From NCBI RefSeq assembly GCF_025460805.1, contig NZ_JAMXFJ010000009.1, positions 149,683 through 213,682 on the forward strand: DNA of 64,000 bases, given 5' to 3'. Of this stretch, positions 54,884 to 63,353 are shown in pieces (within the stretch, counting starts at the first letter, position 1; the number at the start of each line of letters is the position of its first letter). A program made the translations under genes and the position numbers. This DNA comes from Microvirga sesbaniae (GTDB lineage Bacteria > Pseudomonadota > Alphaproteobacteria > Rhizobiales > Beijerinckiaceae). The notes beneath the pieces are model-generated. The model was not told the DNA's origin and made no database searches. It saw nothing but the letters and a program-made list of their open reading frames with translations.

Positions 54884-55570
54884 ATGCGCCGGAATGCACC
54901 GAGAGGGCGTCGCGCCCAAGAGGAGACGTGTGTCGATCGTGTCCTGAGGCGGGCCAGCCAGGCCGCCGCTCTCCTGTGTCTCTGGGGCGCTCACCCCGTC
55001 CTCGCCGGAACGCCCGAACCCGCTCCGGTGGTTCCGCCCATCGTCAGCGAGGAACTTCGCTCTGCCGGAGAAGCCGGACCGACATTGGCCTTCATGCAGT
55101 TCTGCGAACAGCATCCCCGGGAGTGCTCGATCGACTCCTCCGAGCCGGACACCATTCCGCTGACCGATGACATCTGGGCCTCTCTTCAGGAGGTCAACAA
55201 GCACGTCAACCTCACGATCGTGCCGGTGGCCGACCAGGATCACTGGGGCGTCCCGGATCGCTGGGATTATCCAGACGACGGTCTTGGAGACTGCGAGGAC
55301 ATTCAATTGCTCAAGCGCAAGCTCCTGGTTGAACGGGGACTGCCGCGACGAGCAATGCGCATGACGGTTGTCATCGATGAACTGGGCGCCGGGCATGCGC
55401 TGTTGAGGGTGCGCACGGATCGGGGCGATCTCATCCTGGACAACAAGAGGGATGCGGTTCTGCCCTGGCGGCAAACAGGGTACGTCTACGTCAAGGGTGA
55501 GGGAACGGACGGCAAGGCCTGGGTCTGGTTTGGGGATCAGATCGCACCCACCGCGACCGCTGCCAAGTAA
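54884..55570 (+). CDS. Transglutaminase-like cysteine peptidase (BTLCP)
   Basis: A 228-residue exported protein of the bacterial transglutaminase-like cysteine proteinase family (PF06035), common in alphaproteobacteria. The hydrophobic core of the signal is QAAALLCLWGAHPVLAG. The catalytic triad is visible as Cys in GLGDCEDIQLLKR, His in GAGHALLRVRTDRGD and Asp in LILDNKRDAV. The frame is open from 54782; I prefer the ATG at 54884, which places the signal peptide nearer the N-terminus. Related LapG proteins cleave surface adhesins; no LapD-like partner is nearby. Confidence 0.85.
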   Translation: MRRNAPRGRRAQEETCVDRVLRRASQAAALLCLWGAHPVLAGTPEPAPVVPPIVSEELRSAGEAGPTLAFMQFCEQHPRECSIDSSEPDTIPLTDDIWASLQEVNKHVNLTIVPVADQDHWGVPDRWDYPDDGLGDCEDIQLLKRKLLVERGLPRRAMRMTVVIDELGAGHALLRVRTDRGDLILDNKRDAVLPWRQTGYVYVKGEGTDGKAWVWFGDQIAPTATAAK

Positions 55571-55662
55571 CCGCTGCCAAGTAACCGCTGCCAAGTTACC
55601 GCTGCTCCGGCACTCTGTGAGGGGGGCGGTGAGCACGACGTCGGGAGACGATCCTCGCATCT

Positions 55663-56241
55663 TCATTTTGATTGTTGCGAAGCTCCATAGCGGAGGCCGT
55701 CCATGATGAGGCTCACGAGCCTCCTCGAGCGATCCTGCCAATCCGGCCCGTCCGATGCAGAGTAGATGCTCGAGAGCGCATGCAGGACGTCGGCGCTGTT
55801 GGCATCCGGCCGGATCGTACCCGCCTGAGTTGCTCTTTCCATGAGTGATCTGAACGCCAAAGGGACGGCTCCGGACGTCTGCGCAAAGAGCGGCGAATTC
55901 GACTCGAGGAGAAGGCGCAGGCTATCGCGCATCCCACGCTTGGTCGCCATGTATCCAACGAAACGTTGCATCCATTCAGCCAGGGCCTCATCGGGTTCGT
56001 TGGTTCGGGCCAGTTCCTCCGCTGCGGCTACCAGCCCCTCCACTTCGCGGCGGTAGACCGCCTCAATCAGCACCTCGCGGGTGGGGAAATGACGGTACAG
56101 CGTGCCCGACCCGACACCGGCCTCGCGGGCGATTGCTTCGAGCGACGCATCGACGCCGGAGCTTGCAAAGGCCTTGGCGGCAACCGCGATCAGTCGGTCG
56201 CGGTTGCGCCGCGCATCCGCCCGCAATGGCTTTGCCTCCAT
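55663..56241 (-). CDS. TetR-family transcriptional regulator
   Basis: A 192-residue regulator. The N-terminal helix-turn-helix is FASSGVDASLEAIAREAGVGSGTLYRHFPTREVL, and the C-terminal helical domain resembles the TetR_C_33/SbtR-like group. The ATG at 56241 is preferred; TTG/GTG starts 36-39 bases upstream are possible. It is divergent from the paoABCD-like operon (257-base gap) and this branch of TetR is commonly found there, so it is probably that operon's repressor. Confidence 0.88.
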   Translation of the reverse strand: MEAKPLRADARRNRDRLIAVAAKAFASSGVDASLEAIAREAGVGSGTLYRHFPTREVLIEAVYRREVEGLVAAAEELARTNEPDEALAEWMQRFVGYMATKRGMRDSLRLLLESNSPLFAQTSGAVPLAFRSLMERATQAGTIRPDANSADVLHALSSIYSASDGPDWQDRSRRLVSLIMDGLRYGASQQSK

Positions 56242-56497
56242 CGGGGCCGTCTCTTGAGGATTTCTGTCCGACCGCACCAAACCCGCCCGTTCTCAACTCT
56301 CTACGAATTTCTTTGGACCGGCCTTGATCCCGGATTCGCGGCCTCTATCTCGATCGAAACGGAGAGGCCTCCGTTTAGGTAGAGCTTCCACGGATCTTAT
56401 GGCACTCAAATGCCCCCCTGTCATCGGCAGGCAAGGCGGAGGGCGGTCGATCCCTGGAGCACAGCGGAGAACCTACGTTCCCAAGGGGAGGTAGCTC

Positions 56498-57010
56498 ATG
56501 GCGAGTGCGAGACCAGTGAAACTGGATATCAATGGGGAGGAGAGGACCCTGACCCTGGAACCCCGCGTGACACTGCTCGATGCCCTGCGGGAGCACCTTC
56601 ACCTGACCGGCACCAAGAAAGGCTGTGATCAAGGCCAGTGCGGCGCATGCACGGTGCATGTCGACGGGCAGCGGGTTCTCGCCTGCCTGACGCTCGCGGT
56701 TCAGGCCGAGGGCTGCGCCATCACGACGATTGAGGGACTGGCCGGACCGGACGGCACCCCGCACCCCGTCCAGCAGGCCTTCATGGAAGAGGACGCCTTT
56801 CAATGTGGCTACTGCACGCCAGGCCAGATCATGTCGGCGGTTGCGTGCATTCGCGAGGGACAAGCCGGCTCCGACGATGAGATCCGTGAGTTCATGGCGG
56901 GCAATCTCTGCCGCTGCGGGGCCTATCCCCATATCGTATCGGCCGTGCGCAAGGCAGCAGAGGCAGCAGAGGCAGCAGAGGCAGCAGAGGCAGCAGAGGC
57001 AGCGGCATGA
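56498..57010 (+). CDS. paoA: Aldehyde oxidoreductase, 2Fe-2S subunit
   Basis: A 170-residue small subunit of a xanthine-oxidase-family enzyme. The first 2Fe-2S cluster is in KKGCDQGQCGACTVHVDG plus ACLTL; the second is in CGYCTPGQIMSA and NLCRCGAYPHI. E. coli PaoA carries a Tat signal, but this protein lacks the N-terminal extension and is cytoplasmic. The C-terminal tail is (A-E-A)-rich, encoded by a 9-base tandem repeat. The stop overlaps the next start (ATGA). Together with the next two genes it forms a heterotrimer that oxidises aldehydes. Confidence 0.9.
   Translation: MASARPVKLDINGEERTLTLEPRVTLLDALREHLHLTGTKKGCDQGQCGACTVHVDGQRVLACLTLAVQAEGCAITTIEGLAGPDGTPHPVQQAFMEEDAFQCGYCTPGQIMSAVACIREGQAGSDDEIREFMAGNLCRCGAYPHIVSAVRKAAEAAEAAEAAEAAEAAA
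56955..57006 (+). repeat. 9-base tandem repeat at the end of the paoA-like gene
   Basis: Five consecutive copies of the unit GCAGCAGAG plus a partial unit, encoding an Ala-Glu-Ala tail. The unit length is a multiple of three, so copy-number changes would lengthen or shorten the tail without frameshifting. Confidence 0.9.
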
Positions 57011-57990
57011 TGAACTTCGATTACTCCCGCGCAACCAGCCTTGAACAGGCCGCAACGCTTGCCCGGCGTCCCGGCGCGATGCTGCTGGCCGGCGGCACGA
57101 CGCTTCTCGACCTTGCAAAATGCGAGGTCGCACGTCCGGAAACAGTCATCGACCTGACACGGCTTCCCGACTTGGACATGATCACCGTGGGCGAGAACGG
57201 AGCGATGATCGGAGCACTCGCCACCATGAGTCGCGTGGCTGATGATCCGAGCATTCGGCAGCACTTTCCTGCCATCGCAGAGTCCTTGCTCTTGGCCGCA
57301 TCGGGGCAACTCCGCAATATGGCGACCATTGGCGGAAATCTTCTTCAGCGCACCCGCTGCCCGTACTTCCGCGATCCAGCCGGCTTTCCGGCCTGCAACA
57401 AGCGCAATCCAGGCTCCGGCTGTTCAGCCATCGGCGGGATCACCCGCGATCATGCGGTTCTCGGCACCAGCGACCATTGCATTGCACTTTACCCTGGCGA
57501 CCTTGCCGTTGCACTGACGGCCTTGGGAGCGGCCATCCAGACCACCACCCGCACCATTCCGATCGAGGAGTTCTTCCTGACGCCGGACGCGACGCCCGAG
57601 CGGGAGACTATCCTGGAGCCCGGCGAAATCATCACATCCGTGGCGGTCCGGGCAACGCCGCTTGCCGCGAACTCCACCTACCTGAAAGTCCGCGACCGCC
57701 AATCCTATGAGTTCGCGGCTGCGAGTACGGCTGTCGGGCTGGACCTCGAGGCCGATGGCGTGACGATCCGAGACATCCGTGTGGCGCTTGGGGGCGTCGC
57801 CACGAAGCCATGGCGTGCCACAGCGGTCGAGGATGCCCTGCGTGGCCGCCGCTTGGATGAAGGCACTGTCCGCGAGGCGAGCCTCGCTGCCGTCGATGGC
57901 GCGACATCCCATGGTGGCAACGCCTACAAGATCGAACTTGTGCCGCGCGTCGTCGCCCGGGCAATTCTGAAGGCTGGAGGCATCCAATGA
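57007..57990 (+). CDS. paoB: Aldehyde oxidoreductase, FAD-binding subunit
   Basis: A 327-residue medium subunit. FAD-binding segments are MLLAGGTTLLDLAK and SGQLRNMATIGGNLLQ. It also has the insert with four cysteines (TRCPYFRDPAGFPACNKRNPGSGCSAIGG and DHCIAL) that in E. coli PaoB holds an extra 4Fe-4S cluster. This distinguishes the PaoB type from plain xanthine dehydrogenase subunits. Start and stop overlap both neighbours by four bases. Confidence 0.9.
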   Translation: MMNFDYSRATSLEQAATLARRPGAMLLAGGTTLLDLAKCEVARPETVIDLTRLPDLDMITVGENGAMIGALATMSRVADDPSIRQHFPAIAESLLLAASGQLRNMATIGGNLLQRTRCPYFRDPAGFPACNKRNPGSGCSAIGGITRDHAVLGTSDHCIALYPGDLAVALTALGAAIQTTTRTIPIEEFFLTPDATPERETILEPGEIITSVAVRATPLAANSTYLKVRDRQSYEFAAASTAVGLDLEADGVTIRDIRVALGGVATKPWRATAVEDALRGRRLDEGTVREASLAAVDGATSHGGNAYKIELVPRVVARAILKAGGIQ

Positions 57991-60287
57991 CCGTCATCGA
58001 ACCCCGGGTGAAACATGGCGATGCCTCGGACGGGTCTCCGTCCGGCGGCCCGCTCGGCCGTGAGATCGTCCGCACGGACGGCCCCCAGAAGGTTCAGGGC
58101 ACCGCGACGTATGCTCTGGAGCATCGGCTGGAAGGCCTTCTCCATTGTGTGATTGTCCAGTCCACGGTTGGGGCCGGGCGGATTGTGGCGGTCGATCGGA
58201 GTGCCGCAGAGGCAAGTCCGGGCGTGCGCCTCGTGCTTGATGCCGGATACAGCCTGATGCTCAAGTCGCAGCCGGACTTCTTTGGCAATGAGCCGGACGG
58301 CGACGATTACACCCCGTTCGCCACTGATATCCACCACAACGGCGAGATTGTCGCGGCCGTGGTCGCGGACACCCTGGAGCAGGCACAGGCGGCAGCACAC
58401 CTCGTACGGGTCGAAGTTGAGCCCGGGCCGGTCATCGCAACACACGATGATCCGCGGGCCGGTCACGGCAATCCTGTTCCTCTGGACAAGGATTGGGGCG
58501 ACCCGGACGGTGCGCTCGCAGCAGCGCCCGTGGTGATCGAGGCGACCTATGAGACGCCTCGAGAGTATAATGTCCCGATCGAGCCGCACGGTCTGATCGC
58601 CCACTGGGAGGCCGACGATCGCCTCACCGTCTATGAACCGAGCCAGTGGGTCGACGGCATGGCCAACCACTACGCGACGTGGTTCGGTCTGCCGTTCGAG
58701 AATGTCCGCGTCGTCTCACCGTTCGTCGGTGGCGGATTTGGCTCCAAAGGCCAGGCGCTGCCGCACTCCGCGGCGGCCGCTATTGCGGCCAGGATGCTGC
58801 GCCGGCCGGTCAAGCTCGCCGTATCACGGCCGCAGACCTTTACCGCCTATGGCGGCCGGCCGGCCACGCGGCAGACGCTGAAGCTCGGGTCCACAAAGGA
58901 CGGGGAGCTTCTCGCCATCGATCACGACGGGTCGAATGAAACCGCCGCGAACGCAACGTTCATCGAGACGCTCGGTGTCGTCACGTCCATGATGTATGCC
59001 GTTCCGAATTTCCGCTCGCGCCAGCGGATCGTGCCGGTGCACACCGTGACCCCGGGTGCCTTCCGCGCACCGGGAAAGAACCCAAGTGCTTTCGCACTCG
59101 AATGCGCGATGGATGAACTCGCCATCGAGCTTGGGCTCGACCCAGTGGAGCTGCGTCTGCGCAATGAGCCGGATGTCGATCCTGAAACCGGCAAGCCGTG
59201 GTCGTCGCGGCGCCTCCGGGAGGCCTATGCCGCGGGAGGGCAGGCATTCGGCTGGGCGCAACGCAATCCCGTGCCGCGATCGATGCGGGACGGCCGTCAG
59301 CTGATCGGCTGGGGCATGGCCTGCGGAACGCACCCGGTCTATTCGAGCCCTGGAGAGGCGATGGTGAGAATCCTCGCCGACGGCTCGGTCGAGGTGCTGT
59401 CAAGTGCCATCGACATGGGGACGGGCACGTACACGATCCTCGCGCAGACGGCCGCCGACGCCCTTGGCGTCCCTGTTGAACAGGTGACGACAAGGCTCGG
59501 GGACTCGCGCCTGCCTCGCGCACCGGTGGCCGGCGGCTCCCAGCTTGCCAATCTGATGACCGCCGCCGTCCATACGACCGCGCTCGCAGCACGGGAGGAA
59601 CTGATTGCGCTCGGCCTCACAGATCCCAATTCGCCCCTGCGGGACCGCGCCAACACCCTGATCATCGATAGCGGAAGAATCGCGCCGCCGAGCGGCGAGG
59701 GGATCAGCATTGCCGAACTGATGGCGGCGACCGGGCGGGATGTTCTTGAGGTCACCCGTGACACGCTGCCGCGGAAGGAGCGGTCAAGCGCCGAACGCCT
59801 GAAGTTCTTCACCACCTTGGGCGGAATGGAGAGAGGGACAAGCATCCCGAAATCCCGGCACTCGTTCTGCGCCCACTTCGTCGAGGTGAGGGTGGACGAG
59901 GATTTCGGTACAATCCGCGTGTCGCGCGTCGTCTCCGCGCTCGATGCCGGGCGGCTTTACAATCCGAAGCTTGCCGACAGCCAGTTCAAAGGCGGCATCG
60001 TGATGGGGATTGGCATGGCGCTGCTGGAGGAAGGCATCACTGACCCGCGCAATGGACGCATCCTGAGCGCAAACCTTGCGGATTATCGGATCGCAACGAA
60101 CGCCGACATCCCGCACATCGAGACCATCTCGGTCGGAATCCCCGACTTTGACGCAACACCGCTGGGTGGAAAGGCGGTGGGTGAGCTTGCAATTGTCGGT
60201 GTCGCGCCGGCCATTGCGAACGCCGTGTTCCACGCAACCGGCAAGCGTATCCGGCGCCTTCCGATCACACTGGAAAGCCTGTTGTGA
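57987..60287 (+). CDS. paoC: Aldehyde oxidoreductase, molybdopterin-binding subunit
   Basis: A 766-residue large subunit that holds the molybdenum cofactor and active site. Family segments: FVGGGFGSKGQALPHS, VTPGAFRAPGKNPSAFALE, SSAIDMGTGTYTILAQ and the C-terminal GGKAVGELAIVGVAPAIANAV with the presumed catalytic Glu. Length is like PaoC/YagR. It oxidises a range of aldehydes to acids, probably for detoxification. The XdhC-type chaperone gene follows after 38 bases. Confidence 0.92.
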   Translation: MTVIEPRVKHGDASDGSPSGGPLGREIVRTDGPQKVQGTATYALEHRLEGLLHCVIVQSTVGAGRIVAVDRSAAEASPGVRLVLDAGYSLMLKSQPDFFGNEPDGDDYTPFATDIHHNGEIVAAVVADTLEQAQAAAHLVRVEVEPGPVIATHDDPRAGHGNPVPLDKDWGDPDGALAAAPVVIEATYETPREYNVPIEPHGLIAHWEADDRLTVYEPSQWVDGMANHYATWFGLPFENVRVVSPFVGGGFGSKGQALPHSAAAAIAARMLRRPVKLAVSRPQTFTAYGGRPATRQTLKLGSTKDGELLAIDHDGSNETAANATFIETLGVVTSMMYAVPNFRSRQRIVPVHTVTPGAFRAPGKNPSAFALECAMDELAIELGLDPVELRLRNEPDVDPETGKPWSSRRLREAYAAGGQAFGWAQRNPVPRSMRDGRQLIGWGMACGTHPVYSSPGEAMVRILADGSVEVLSSAIDMGTGTYTILAQTAADALGVPVEQVTTRLGDSRLPRAPVAGGSQLANLMTAAVHTTALAAREELIALGLTDPNSPLRDRANTLIIDSGRIAPPSGEGISIAELMAATGRDVLEVTRDTLPRKERSSAERLKFFTTLGGMERGTSIPKSRHSFCAHFVEVRVDEDFGTIRVSRVVSALDAGRLYNPKLADSQFKGGIVMGIGMALLEEGITDPRNGRILSANLADYRIATNADIPHIETISVGIPDFDATPLGGKAVGELAIVGVAPAIANAVFHATGKRIRRLPITLESLL

Positions 60288-60325
60288 GGTGATCTTTTCT
60301 CGGGCTCGCTCAATGGGATCGGGCA

Positions 60326-61372
60326 ATGGTTGAACGCGCACCTGTCCTTTGGAGGACAGACCTGCCGGATGATGCACCAGCAGCGCCCGCGTTTGCCGGC
60401 GCCGCAACTCCGCTCGAGATCCTGCGGTTCATGGCGGAGGCGGATCGGCGCGGTCAGCGCGCCGCTTTGGTCACGATCACGGGTCTCACGGGCTCCTCAT
60501 CCCGACCCGTCGGGACGCTCATGGGTGTGGCGGAGGACGGTCGCTTTGCTGGTTCCTTCTCGGGCGGATGCATTGAGGCCGCCGTTGTCGCCGAGGCCAT
60601 GGAGGCCATACGGGATGGGCGGCCGCGGCAAGTCCGCTACGGTGCCGGCTCTCCCTATATCGACATCAGGCTCCCATGCGGCGGGGGCGTGGATCTGCTG
60701 TTTCTTCCCATGTCCGATGCGGAGGCCATACGACGGGCGGTCTCATGCCTTGAGGCGAGGCAGCCACTCACTCTGTCTCAAAGCATATCGGGCGGCCTGC
60801 TCGTCCTGGCAGAGAACGGCCAGCTCCGGACCGGCTGGCGAGGTGAGGCGTTCGTCTCGTGGTACGCGCCACTGCTCAGGCTGGTTGTCGTCGGCCATGG
60901 TGTCGAGAGCTTGGCGTTGATCCAACTCGGGTTGGCCTCCGGAGCCCAGGTGGCGCTGCTGACACCGGATGAGCGTCTGATAGCGTCTGGCGTCCGATTA
61001 GGAGCCAATACGAACCTTCTTTCGAGCTCGGGTCCGTCACCGACCCTGGTGGCAGATCCCTGGAGTGCGGTCGTGTTCCTGTTTCACGATCATGCATGGG
61101 AGCACTCGCTTCTCGAACGAGTGATCACCCAGCCTTGGTTCTTCATCGGCGCAATGGGCAGCCGTCGGACCCATGCGGGCCGCCTGGAGCAGCTGCGCGA
61201 ACGCGGGGCCTCAGAGGAGGACCTAGCCTGCATCACGGCGCCACTCGGCTTGATCCCGTCTGCACGCGATCCCATGACCTTGGCCCTTTCAGCGCTCGCC
61301 CAGGTGGTTGATCGCTACCGGCTCGTTGTCGCCACAGAACAAGCATCGGTGCGCCAAGTGCCACCTCAGTGA
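60326..61372 (+). CDS. paoD: XdhC-family molybdenum cofactor insertion chaperone (PaoD-like)
   Basis: A 348-residue protein with both XdhC regions: the N-terminal TGSSSRPVGTLMGVAEDGRFAGSFSGGCIEAAVVAEA and the C-terminal Rossmann part ending FFIGAMGSRRTHAGRLEQLRERG with LGLIPSARDPMTLALSALAQV. Such proteins bind, sulfurate and insert the cofactor into the large subunit encoded upstream. It is the last gene of the operon. Confidence 0.9.
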   Translation: MVERAPVLWRTDLPDDAPAAPAFAGAATPLEILRFMAEADRRGQRAALVTITGLTGSSSRPVGTLMGVAEDGRFAGSFSGGCIEAAVVAEAMEAIRDGRPRQVRYGAGSPYIDIRLPCGGGVDLLFLPMSDAEAIRRAVSCLEARQPLTLSQSISGGLLVLAENGQLRTGWRGEAFVSWYAPLLRLVVVGHGVESLALIQLGLASGAQVALLTPDERLIASGVRLGANTNLLSSSGPSPTLVADPWSAVVFLFHDHAWEHSLLERVITQPWFFIGAMGSRRTHAGRLEQLRERGASEEDLACITAPLGLIPSARDPMTLALSALAQVVDRYRLVVATEQASVRQVPPQ

Positions 61373-61798
61373 ACGAAGGGGATGTCACATCGGCTGAGTA
61401 TAGCCGCTGGGCTGCCCGACGAGGTCAGTTTTTACAGCGCCCTTCGGAGTACATGCTCGAATGCAGGCTCGGCGGTCCGCATCGTTTTCCTGAGCGAATG
61501 GCGGCCTCGTTCTGCATGAGGCGTCCGTTGATCATGCCATGCCATCCTCGCCACAAGGTCTTGCTCAGATGGCCTTGATCCAGCGACCCCCGTGCAGCTG
61601 TCCCATCGCGGCGCCGGGGTTTTGGCTTTCTGATGACCGGGGTTCTCCCCCGTAGGCTTGATCACGCACCCCCTCTTTACCGGTACGATCCCAAAGCAAC
61701 CGGCGAACACGTCTTCACGGACCCGGACTTCATATTTTAAGACGAGCAGCCCCGGTCGTCACCGGGGCCGTTAACCCGGCAGACAAAGGGGACAGAAG
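61373..61798. other. Intergenic region with a hairpin
   Basis: About 425 bases without a supported gene. A 7-base inverted repeat GCCCCGG / CCGGGGC with a six-base loop lies at 61749-61768, 31 bases before the CAP-RTX gene, and lacks a T run. Nothing else recognisable. Confidence 0.4.
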
Positions 61799-62947
61799 AT
61801 GCGGGTACCATCAAGCGCTGAGGCCTACTTCCTCCAACTCGTCAACGATGCCCGCGCGGTCGCCGGGATCCGGCCGTTCATCGTCGACAGCGAACTCATG
61901 TACGCGGCCGATTCCCACAACCGGTGGATGGACAGCGCGGACACGGTTTCCCACACAGGCTGGAACGATTCAAGTGCCGGCGAGCGGCTGACGAACTAAG
62001 GCTACGCATGGCTGGATCAGGGCGAGAACGTCGCCTACCTGAGCGGTACCCTGTCCGAGACGACGACCCGCCAGTTGTTCGACGACCTGATGAAGTCGCC
62101 CCTGGACCGGGCCAACATTCTCAGCGGTTCGTTCGACGAGACAGGGATCGTTCTCGGACAAGGCACCCTCGACGGCGAGAGCGTCGTGTTTCTCACCCAA
62201 GCATTTGCCAAACCGACCGACGCGGAGCGGGCAGAGTCGTACGACAAGGTCGGGACCTTCCTCGGCACCGACGGCGACGATGTGATCCGCGGATCGGACG
62301 GAGTGGACGTGATGTATGGTGGTGCCGGAAACGACATCTACCACATGAACAGCGTCAACGACCAGATCGGCGAGAGGCTCGGCGAGGGATACGACCACGT
62401 CTACTCCTCCGTTGGGGCCTATATGGCCGGTGAGCAGGTGGAGAGGATCACCCTCACCGGATCGGCCGGCGTGAGCGCTACGGGCAACAACCTGAACAAC
62501 AGGATCACCGGCAACGCCGGGTCCAACCACATATGGGGTTCGGGAGGAAACGATATCCTGAACGGCATGGGCGGCAAGGACCACCTGTCGGGCGGCAGGG
62601 GCAGCGACACCTTCGTGTTCAACTCGGCGGAGGATGCTCAGGGCGACATCATCGAGGACTTCAACTCGTTCGACGATCCCTACACCCTTCAGGGCAGGGA
62701 CAGGATCGACCTTTCCGCCATCGACGCGATGACCAAGCTCCCAGGCGATCAGGCGTTCACGTTCATCGGTACGGAGCGGTTCCACAATGTGCCGGGCGAA
62801 CTCCACTACTACCATCCCGGCGTCGTCTACGGGCGCAACTGGGGCGACACATACATCTCCGGCGACACGAACGGCGACGGGAAGGCCGACTTCGCGATCA
62901 AGCTGCCCGGCTGGCAGATGCCCTCGACCGACGACTTCATCCTCTGA
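61799..62947 (+). pseudogene. CAP-domain/RTX secreted protein gene with in-frame stop
   Basis: One reading frame of 383 codons, interrupted only by TAA at 61997-61999 (codon 67). Before the stop is the start of a CAP/SCP domain (FLQLVNDARAVAGI, SHNRWMDSADTVSHTGWND). Right after it the domain continues (GYAWLDQGENVAYLSGTL..LFDDLMKSPLDRANIL). The second half has calcium-binding RTX repeats (GTDGDDVIRGSDGVDVMYGG, GSGGNDILNG, LSGGRGSDTFVF) and a serralysin-type C-terminus. No N-terminal signal is present, as expected for type I secretion. An ATG at 62075 could start an RTX-only product. Confidence 0.8.
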
Positions 62948-63059
62948 GGGTCGAGTTCCCCTTCCGTCGCAGAACGGAACGCGTTCGCACTGCGGCGCCG
63001 ACCAAGCGCCGCAGCGCATCCGGAGCGCTGGCGGCACCCTCAAACGCGTCGACGTGATA

Positions 63060-63330
63060 CGAAGAGTTCTGGCACTCGGGCCTTCACGTTCATCGGCAGC
63101 CAGTCGCTCCACAAGGCGGCGGGTGATCTGAAGGCCCGCAAGTCGGGCGGCCACTCCTCCGTGGCCTGGACCTCAACGCTCTCCGGAGAGCCCGCGGCCC
63201 GGCCTGGGAGGAGGCAAGGGCGATTGTCGATCGTGTTGCTGTCTCTCCGGCACGGGATGTGGCCCGGACTATGGAGGTGATCGATCTCTCCTTACGCAAG
63301 GCGCGGGCCAACGCGTGGCATACTTAGGGC
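63060..63330 (+). pseudogene. Remnant of an RTX/serralysin C-terminal region
   Basis: Around 63071-63140 a short stretch reads RAFTFIGSQSLHKAAGDLKARK, like the end of serralysin-type RTX domains (compare FTFIGTERFHNVPGEL in the gene just upstream). It has no start and soon loses the frame. A following open stretch to 63327 (WEEARAIVDRVAVSPARD) has no family I recognise. The 62948-63353 spacer otherwise holds nothing I can name. Confidence 0.45.
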
Positions 63331-63353
63331 CGAGTCACGTTTTCGAGGCAGCC

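Noticed and set aside
56955..57006. CRISPR-like array
   Set aside because: Units are nine bases with no spacers; it is a coding tandem repeat. No cas genes are present in the window.
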